A DNA stretch of 9,539 bases from Alphaproteobacteria bacterium (GTDB lineage Bacteria > Pseudomonadota > Alphaproteobacteria > Puniceispirillales > Puniceispirillaceae). Made by a program: the position numbers and the translations under genes. Of this stretch, positions 1 through 5,091 are shown piece by piece. The notes under the pieces are model-generated. The model was given only the letters and a program-made list of their open reading frames with translations, did not search any database and was not told the DNA's origin. How positions within the stretch are numbered: position 1 is the stretch's first letter; every line of letters begins with the position of its first letter. Location: positions 1 through 9,539 of the forward strand of contig JAACDT010000076.1 in the NCBI GenBank assembly GCA_009936885.1. Direction: 5' to 3'.

Positions 1-1347
1 GCCAATATAATTTGCCTGGTCTTCTCTTAGTTCGGTAAGTTTGGCACCAATTTTATCCAAGTGAAGCGCGGCAACTTTTTCATCCAAATGCCTTGGCAAC
101 GTATAGACTTTATTTTCATACTTATCGCTATCTTGCCATAATTCGATTTGTGCCAGCACCTGATTTGTAAATGAGGCAGACATAACAAAAGACGGATGGC
201 CTGTTGCACACCCAAGGTTAACAAGTCGTCCCTTAGCAAGCAAAATCATCCTCTTACCATCTGGAAACTCAATTTCATCTACCTGAGGCTTTATTTCACT
301 CCATACATAATTTGATAGTGAGGATACCTGAATTTCATTATCGAAATGCCCAATATTACACACAATCGCCCTATCCTTCATATCACGCATGTGATCAAGC
401 GTTATCACATCTTTATTGCCTGTCGCTGTTACAAAAATATCAGCTTTAGATGCAACATCATCTAATGTTACAACTTCATATCCTTCCATAGCTGCCTGCA
501 AGGCACATATAGGGTCGATTTCGGTTACCATTACCCGTGCGCCGCCCTGACGAAGGGAGGCAGCAGAGCCTTTGCCCACATCCCCAAATCCGCATACCAA
601 AGCAACCTTTCCTGCAAGCATAACATCTGTGGCACGGCGTATTCCATCTACCAATGATTCGCGCACACCATATAGGTTATCAAATTTTGACTTAGTGACA
701 GAGTCATTCACATTTATTGCTGGAAACGGTAATTGTCCTTGTTCAGCGAGCTGATATAGACGAAGAACACCTGTTGTTGTCTCTTCCGAAACCCCTTTTA
801 TGGCATCTCGCTGGCGGGTAAACCAGCCTTTGTGAGAATGATGTCTTTTTAAAATCTGCTGCTTTAGAAAAGTTTCTTCTTCTGAGGCAGGGTTTTCTAG
901 AACCTCTTCGCCAGCTTCAAGTTTAGCGCCTAGCAAAATATACATGGTCGCATCACCGCCATCATCCAGTATCATATTGGCAGCTTCACCTTTAGGCCAG
1001 TCGAATATCTTATCCACATAGGCCCAATATTCTTCCAATGTCTCGCCTTTTTTAGCAAACACTGGCACTCCTGACTGAGCAATTGCAGCAGCAGCATGGT
1101 CTTGTGTTGAAAAAATATTGCATGACGACCAACGCACATCAGCACCAAGTGCAGTTAAGGTTTCAATAAGCACCGCTGTTTGCACTGTCATATGAAGACA
1201 TCCTGCAACCCGTGCCCCTTTGAGAGGTTTGGAGCTCCCAAATTCTTCCCTGAGTGCCATCAAACCAGGCATTTCACTTTCGCCGATTGAAAGTTCTTTT
1301 CGGCCCCACTCAGCAAGGCTGATATCTGCAATAATATAATCGCTCAT
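1..1347 (-). CDS. ahcY: Adenosylhomocysteinase (S-adenosyl-L-homocysteine hydrolase), 3' end cut by window edge
   Basis: Cytosolic NAD-dependent enzyme that reversibly splits S-adenosylhomocysteine into adenosine and homocysteine, relieving product inhibition of methyltransferases and feeding the methionine cycle. I translated 449 codons from the ATG at 1347 ([15 protein letters not shown]). Visible landmarks are HMT at residues 52-54, DDGGD at 128-132, SEETTTGV at 187-194 (substrate-binding Glu189), [11 protein letters not shown] at 214-224 (Lys219, Asp223), the NAD-binding GFGDVG at 253-258, NIGHFDNE at 331-338 (His334) and [15 protein letters not shown] at 373-387. The roughly 40-residue insertion around 145-185 is the bacterial/plant form. 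The frame is still open at base 1 and ends in DQANYIG, so probably only 15 or so C-terminal residues (the GPFKxDHYRY-like tail) lie outside. Residue 228 is Val where human AhcY has Cys195. It is the last gene seen of a minus-strand run and lies 209 bases after rapZ, so it may have its own promoter. Family assignment is certain. Confidence 0.97.
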   Translation of the reverse strand, partial: MSDYIIADISLAEWGRKELSIGESEMPGLMALREEFGSSKPLKGARVAGCLHMTVQTAVLIETLTALGADVRWSSCNIFSTQDHAAAAIAQSGVPVFAKKGETLEEYWAYVDKIFDWPKGEAANMILDDGGDATMYILLGAKLEAGEEVLENPASEEETFLKQQILKRHHSHKGWFTRQRDAIKGVSEETTTGVLRLYQLAEQGQLPFPAINVNDSVTKSKFDNLYGVRESLVDGIRRATDVMLAGKVALVCGFGDVGKGSAASLRQGGARVMVTEIDPICALQAAMEGYEVVTLDDVASKADIFVTATGNKDVITLDHMRDMKDRAIVCNIGHFDNEIQVSSLSNYVWSEIKPQVDEIEFPDGKRMILLAKGRLVNLGCATGHPSFVMSASFTNQVLAQIELWQDSDKYENKVYTLPRHLDEKVAALHLDKIGAKLTELREDQANYIG

Positions 1348-1414
1348 TGATTTAAATCCATCCAATTCATTTACGGCGTGATAGCAAACTTACTAAGCTA
1401 GTGATAGTATTTTT

Positions 1415-1429
1415 TTAAGTATCATTTAA
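1415..1429 (-). promoter_or_regulatory. CtrA-like box TTAA-N7-TTAA upstream of ahcY
   Basis: The exact consensus of the alphaproteobacterial cell-cycle regulator CtrA, TTAA-N7-TTAA, is present 68 bases before the ahcY start. Read on the minus strand, AGCTTAG begins about 15 bases after the second TTAA, near where a -10 element would sit. The surroundings are very rich in A and T, so a chance match is quite possible. The site is seen in the sequence; the role is inferred. Confidence 0.3.
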
Positions 1430-1439
1430 AAAAATTTCT

Positions 1440-1451
1440 AAGTTTAAACTT
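1440..1451. repeat. 12-bp perfect palindrome AAGTTTAAACTT
   Basis: AAGTTTAAACTT is a perfect inverted repeat lying between the candidate terminator after rapZ and the CtrA-like box before ahcY. It could be a protein-binding site or simply an accident of AT-rich sequence. Confidence 0.3.
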
Positions 1452-1452
1452 T

Positions 1453-1478
1453 AAAAAAAATTCGGTCCCTGCCAGAAT
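1453..1478 (-). terminator. Weak rho-independent terminator candidate after rapZ
   Basis: Read on the minus strand, ATTC-T-GG and CCGAAT can pair as a 6-bp stem with one bulged T around a 6-base loop, followed at once by a run of T. The stem is short and bulged, so termination may be partial. Just upstream TGGCAG occurs twice, 8 bases apart. If real, this would end the chvI-chvG-rapZ transcript and leave ahcY to its own promoter. Confidence 0.35.
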
Positions 1479-1556
1479 CAACCTGCCATTTTACATTGGG
1501 CTATTCTATTGGCTCAAGTATAGTTCCCTACGATAATGCCCTATTATAATTGCCAA

Positions 1557-2441
1557 TCACAATTCTAAATGTTCTAGCACATGTTTGATTTGTTTTTCTG
1601 TGGCCCAAGAGGCCAAATACTTAGCCGAAGTAACAGAGCGATGACGCCCCCCTGTACATCCAAAGGCAACCCCTAATTGTGGCCTGCCTGTGCGTTGCAA
1701 TGCAGGTAGCACCAATTCTATTATTTGTATCACATTGCTCATAAAGGATTGAAATCCAATATCAGCCTGAACAAAATCCTGCACCTTTCTGTCTATGCCT
1801 GTTAGATGACGAAGCTCCTCCTGCCAATGAGGATTATTAAGAAACCTTGTATCAAATACATAATCCACTGCTTCAGGGACACCTTTACGAAAGGAAAAAC
1901 TCGATATGGATAGGGGCACTGGGTTAAGAGCAGGTAATCCAAGTCGAGAGAGTAGGATAGCTCTAAATCCAGAAGGGTCTGAGTCAGTTGAATCCAAGAT
2001 GATATCTGCAAATGCGTCAAGCCCGTCCATTGCAGCAAAATCTATTTCTATAGCCTCATTTAAATTACCTGCTTTAACAAGCGGGTGATATCGTCTTGTC
2101 GCCTGATATCTTTTTATAATTTCAGATGGGTGCGCATGAATATAGACAATTTGGCAGGCATCCATAAATTTAGATTTTAAATTTTGAATAAGCCCTTTAA
2201 CCACCTTTTTCTCAAACCCTGTCGTTCGCATATCAACAGCAAGTACAATTCTTCGTTTTGCTATTTCAACTTCTAACGCAATATATTGATCGATTAAAGA
2301 TAAGGGCATATTATCCACTGCCGAAAAACCAGCATCCTCAAGCGCATTCAAAGCTGTTGATTTACCTGCACCAGATGGTCCAATTACCACTATAATACGC
2401 ACATCTGCCGCATCTTTATTAATGCTCGGATCATCTGCCAT
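1557..2441 (-). CDS. rapZ: RapZ / YvcJ family nucleotide-binding protein (RNase adapter family)
   Basis: A 294-residue protein, the usual length for RapZ (about 285-300). The N-terminal P-loop domain has Walker A GPSGAGKS at 21-28, the family's DNMP at 43-46, VDMR at 69-72 and RRYHPL at 116-121. The C-terminal domain has DTRFLNNPHW at 197-206 and the signature GCTGGRHRSV at 261-270. In Escherichia coli RapZ binds small RNAs and directs RNase E to GlmZ, controlling glucosamine-6-phosphate synthase; in Bacillus YvcJ binds and hydrolyses nucleotides. The role in alphaproteobacteria is much less defined. The ATG at 2441 has GGAG 10 bases upstream. It begins 91 bases after chvG. hprK, expected beside chvG, and the EIIA-Man and HPr genes, expected before ahcY, are all absent here. 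Family is secure, function is inferred. Confidence 0.95.
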   Translation of the reverse strand: MADDPSINKDAADVRIIVVIGPSGAGKSTALNALEDAGFSAVDNMPLSLIDQYIALEVEIAKRRIVLAVDMRTTGFEKKVVKGLIQNLKSKFMDACQIVYIHAHPSEIIKRYQATRRYHPLVKAGNLNEAIEIDFAAMDGLDAFADIILDSTDSDPSGFRAILLSRLGLPALNPVPLSISSFSFRKGVPEAVDYVFDTRFLNNPHWQEELRHLTGIDRKVQDFVQADIGFQSFMSNVIQIIELVLPALQRTGRPQLGVAFGCTGGRHRSVTSAKYLASWATEKQIKHVLEHLEL

Positions 2442-2502
2442 ATCTTAATTGCTCCAAATCTTGACCAACATGCTATTTATTTTGAACAAATACTTTAATT
2501 GA

Positions 2503-2530
2503 GGAATAGGCAAAAAACAATTTCTGTCAA
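2503..2530 (-). promoter_or_regulatory. rapZ: Possible internal promoter for rapZ (TTGACA-N16-TATTCC)
   Basis: A perfect -35 hexamer, TTGACA, lies just past the chvG stop codon, with TATTCC 16 bases on as a poor -10. It is 62 bases from the rapZ start. The weak -10 and short spacer keep confidence low. The rest of the 91-base gap shows nothing else. Confidence 0.25.
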
Positions 2531-2532
2531 GC

Positions 2533-4164
2533 TTAGGTCTGTTTGGCAAGCGGTAGTTCGAGAAAGAAAATAGCGCCATTCCCTGCTGCGTGACCTGCAT
2601 ATAAGTCCCCACCATGAGCCTCAGCTATTTGCCTTGCAATCGAAAGCCCTAAACCAGAATGATGTCCAAATGCTTCGTCATTAGTTCTTTGCGAATAAAA
2701 TCTATTAAAAATAGTATCAAGATTTGCATCAGGAATGCCACGACCATGATCACGAATAGAAAAACAGATTTTTTGTTTGTTTCTGCCTGTTATGTAAAGC
2801 TCAAGCCCGATTTCCCGTTCAGGAGGGTTAAAACTAATTGCATTCGCCAATAGATTATCCAGAATCTGAATTATTCTTCCAGTGTGAATACTCACCTCAA
2901 AATGAGTTTTATCTTGGCTCTTATCAATCTGCTTCCAACTCAGTTTAATATCGGGGTATCTATCACGCATCATGGAAACCCAGCTATCCACAAGCGCGCT
3001 GAAATCGACATTATCTCGATGGGTCTGGGCAAGCTCTGCCTCTACTCTACTAGCCTGAGAAATATCGGTGATCAGCCTATCGAGCCTTGTTACATCTTCA
3101 AGAATAACGCCCATTAACAGATGTTGCTGAGATTGATTTTTTATCCTTGAAAAGGTTTCTGCTGCTGAGCGAAGAGAGGTCAGCGGATTTTTTAGCTCAT
3201 GCGCAACATCAGCTGCAAATCCTGCAGTTGCCTTTATTCTTTCTTGCAAATCATCTGTCATTTCTTGAAGCGCTTTGGACAAATCTCCAATTTCGTCATT
3301 TCTATTTGGCAGGTTGGTAATCTTCATGGATTTGTCTTTTGCTTTTGCAACTCGTCTTGCAGAGGCTGCTAGCTCAACTATTGGCCGCGTTATTGACCTC
3401 GATAAATACAGACCCAGAATGATTGTCAGAAAAAACATGGCACATAATAATAAGAAAAACGCCCATTGGACTTTTGCAATCTCTGCTTCGATATCCGAGC
3501 CATTTTTAGTCAGCAACAATGCTCCTCTGACGACGCGCACTTCTTGTATTGGCAAAGCCACACCAAGTACAAGCTCGCCAGATGGCGTGCGCCAACTCAT
3601 GCTAACTTTTCTGCCCATCATTGCACTCTTCAAAGCGGGTATCTGATTAGCAGAATAGAGCCTGCGATTAGGCATTTCGGGGAGCTTCTCCACGCCATTT
3701 ACAAAATTACTAAATCTGGAAATAGAGGCAATAATTTTATGTTTTAAACTGCCTAGAAAGGGTTCTTGTGTTCTAACCGACATCTGAACCACTGAATCTG
3801 GCATTTGTTTTTTTGCTGTGTCAGCCATGATTCTGCCAGAGGGCTGATATATCCTTGCCCTTAGGGAAGAGCCATAACCAACTAATGGAAGAACATGCCT
3901 CAAAGTAGATGGGGCAAGATCTCTATTTGCGCCCCTTGGATTATCTGTATTATTGTAGGTATCGGTATCTGCTAGAGCAAGGGAGCGTGCAAGTGTGTCC
4001 CCTTGGCGTTTTAAGGCACTTAATTCTGCATCGATTAAAACAATTCTATATCTGTCAACAGCCAGTATACCGATAAAAAACAGCACCAGAGGAAGAAGCA
4101 TTATCAGCAAAATTCGAATAGAAAGAGGGCTTACTAGACGTTTTAGTAAAGGTTCATCACCCAC
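2533..4164 (-). CDS. chvG: Sensor histidine kinase ChvG/BvrS (partner of ChvI)
   Basis: Inner-membrane sensor kinase that phosphorylates ChvI; in rhizobia, Agrobacterium and Brucella the pair responds to acid and envelope stress. Using the longest frame (545 residues) for numbering: TM1 about 19-38, a periplasmic domain to about 234, TM2 about 235-256, HAMP about 257-312 (SRSITRPIVELAAS), dimerisation and phosphoacceptor motif FAADVAHELKNPLTSLRSA with His324, N box DNLLANA at 438-444, DHGRGIP at 474-480 and GLGLSIA at 506-512. All catalytic motifs are intact. The open frame begins with TTG at 4170, but GGAG at 4174-4177 leaves only 3 bases to it and 9 to the in-frame GTG at 4164, so I chose GTG (543 residues). 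It starts 66 bases after the chvI stop, as in an operon. No exoR gene, the periplasmic partner known in rhizobia, is in the window. Confidence 0.93.
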   Translation of the reverse strand: MGDEPLLKRLVSPLSIRILLIMLLPLVLFFIGILAVDRYRIVLIDAELSALKRQGDTLARSLALADTDTYNNTDNPRGANRDLAPSTLRHVLPLVGYGSSLRARIYQPSGRIMADTAKKQMPDSVVQMSVRTQEPFLGSLKHKIIASISRFSNFVNGVEKLPEMPNRRLYSANQIPALKSAMMGRKVSMSWRTPSGELVLGVALPIQEVRVVRGALLLTKNGSDIEAEIAKVQWAFFLLLCAMFFLTIILGLYLSRSITRPIVELAASARRVAKAKDKSMKITNLPNRNDEIGDLSKALQEMTDDLQERIKATAGFAADVAHELKNPLTSLRSAAETFSRIKNQSQQHLLMGVILEDVTRLDRLITDISQASRVEAELAQTHRDNVDFSALVDSWVSMMRDRYPDIKLSWKQIDKSQDKTHFEVSIHTGRIIQILDNLLANAISFNPPEREIGLELYITGRNKQKICFSIRDHGRGIPDANLDTIFNRFYSQRTNDEAFGHHSGLGLSIARQIAEAHGGDLYAGHAAGNGAIFFLELPLAKQT

Positions 4165-4173
4165 TAGCAACTT

Positions 4174-4177
4174 CTCC
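4174..4177 (-). promoter_or_regulatory. chvG: Ribosome binding site that decides the chvG start
   Basis: Minus-strand GGAG lies 3 bases before the TTG at 4170 and 9 bases before the GTG at 4164. Only the GTG has normal spacing. Both starts are non-ATG, which suggests modest translation of the kinase compared with its regulator, whose ATG follows a good AAGGA. Confidence 0.5.
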
Positions 4178-4230
4178 AGCTATATGGAAACAGACTATCC
4201 AATAATATAGAAGAAATTATGCAAGACGCG

Positions 4231-4926
4231 CTAATCATTACTATATCGATACCCAATGCCATACAAAGTTTCAATCTGATCGAAAGTTGGATCAATTACC
4301 CGAAACTTTCGACGCAGTCTTTTTATATGGCTATCTATCGTCCTGTCATCGAGAAATATAGACTCGCCATAAGCTGCATCCATTAACTGGTCTCTGCTTT
4401 TAACATGGCCTGGCCGCAGTATAAGAGCCTTAAGCATCAAAAACTCAGTAACAGTCAATTTAACATCTTTTTGTTTCCATCTACATAAATGTCGGTCAGG
4501 ATCTAACAAAAGATCCCCATATTCTATGGTATCTTCTGAGACGGATTGGGAGTCTTCTTGCAATTTGGAGCGTCTAAGTACTGCTTTAATTCTAGCTATT
4601 AGCAATCTTTGCGAGAAGGGTTTCGTGATATAATCATCTGCACCGATACTTAGCCCTAATGCTTCATCTAGCTCATCATCTTTACTGGTAAGAAAAATAA
4701 CAGGCATATCTGTTTTATGTCGAAGCTTTTGAAGAAGTTCTACCCCATCCATACGCGGCATTTTTATATCCAAAATGCCCAAATCAACTGGTCTATTTAA
4801 AATGCCATAAAGTGCCTGTTCCCCATCGAAATAACAATCTACCTCATAGCCTTCTTGCTCAAGCATAACTGAGACAGATGCAATTATATTCTGGTCATCA
4901 TCTACAAGAGCAATCTTATTGACCAT
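4231..4926 (-). CDS. chvI: Response regulator ChvI/BvrR, OmpR/PhoB family
   Basis: A 231-residue DNA-binding response regulator. The receiver domain (about 3-118) has the acidic pocket DDD at 9-11, phosphoacceptor Asp53 within [10 protein letters not shown], Thr80 in VIFLTSKD and Lys102 in [14 protein letters not shown]. The C-terminal winged-helix domain (about 133-230) has [12 protein letters not shown] at 157-168, [16 protein letters not shown] at 193-208 and a GIGYRY end. The stretches DIKMPRMDG and TKPFSQRLL with LTVTEFxxL are typical of ChvI and its close relatives. It regulates envelope, exopolysaccharide and acid-response genes in relatives. The ATG at 4926 follows AAGGA at good spacing. 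chvG lies 66 bases downstream. In many alphaproteobacteria pckA lies just upstream of chvI; here polA takes that place. Confidence 0.95.
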   Translation of the reverse strand: MVNKIALVDDDQNIIASVSVMLEQEGYEVDCYFDGEQALYGILNRPVDLGILDIKMPRMDGVELLQKLRHKTDMPVIFLTSKDDELDEALGLSIGADDYITKPFSQRLLIARIKAVLRRSKLQEDSQSVSEDTIEYGDLLLDPDRHLCRWKQKDVKLTVTEFLMLKALILRPGHVKSRDQLMDAAYGESIFLDDRTIDSHIKRLRRKFRVIDPTFDQIETLYGIGYRYSND

Positions 4927-4963
4927 CTAGTTTTCCTTTACCATTAACCCTGTTTTAGAAACG

Positions 4964-4980
4964 AATATTATTCTAATATT
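4964..4980. promoter_or_regulatory. chvI: 17-bp palindrome at the presumed chvI transcription start
   Basis: AATATTA-TTC-TAATATT is a perfect inverted repeat with 7-bp arms and a 3-base centre. It begins 1 base downstream of the proposed -10 of the chvI promoter and so overlaps the expected transcription start. That is a typical place for a repressor or autoregulatory operator. The symmetry is seen; the function is inferred and the sequence is very AT-rich. Confidence 0.4.
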
Positions 4981-4981
4981 T

Positions 4982-5010
4982 ACTATAATTTAGAAAATAA
5001 TAATAACCAA
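4982..5010 (-). promoter_or_regulatory. Candidate sigma-70 type promoter for chvI-chvG-rapZ (TTGGTT-N17-TATAGT)
   Basis: On the minus strand TTGGTT and TATAGT are separated by 17 bases in the 165-base gap between the polA stop and the chvI start, leaving a leader of about 50 bases. No clear terminator for polA was seen in the gap, so readthrough from polA is possible too. Confidence 0.45.
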
Positions 5011-5091
5011 AACACGGCAGTTAAAAGGCAACATTAAGGCGCAGTTATTGCAAACAAGCAGAGATATTCCAATTATGCTGTCATGATAGGG

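Noticed and set aside
572..754. 60-codon plus-strand open frame opposite ahcY
   Set aside because: It lies wholly antisense to a strongly conserved enzyme and its peptide shows no recognisable domain.
1348..1556. Possible SAH or SAM riboswitch upstream of ahcY
   Set aside because: I could not find the conserved cores or a pseudoknot-like pairing of the known SAH, SAM-II or SAM/SAH classes; the gap is mostly A/T runs. A covariance-model search would settle it.
3275..3747. Two overlapping plus-strand open frames of 93-123 codons opposite chvG
   Set aside because: Both are antisense to the HAMP and periplasmic coding region of chvG, have no recognisable domain and no good ribosome site; they are shadow frames.
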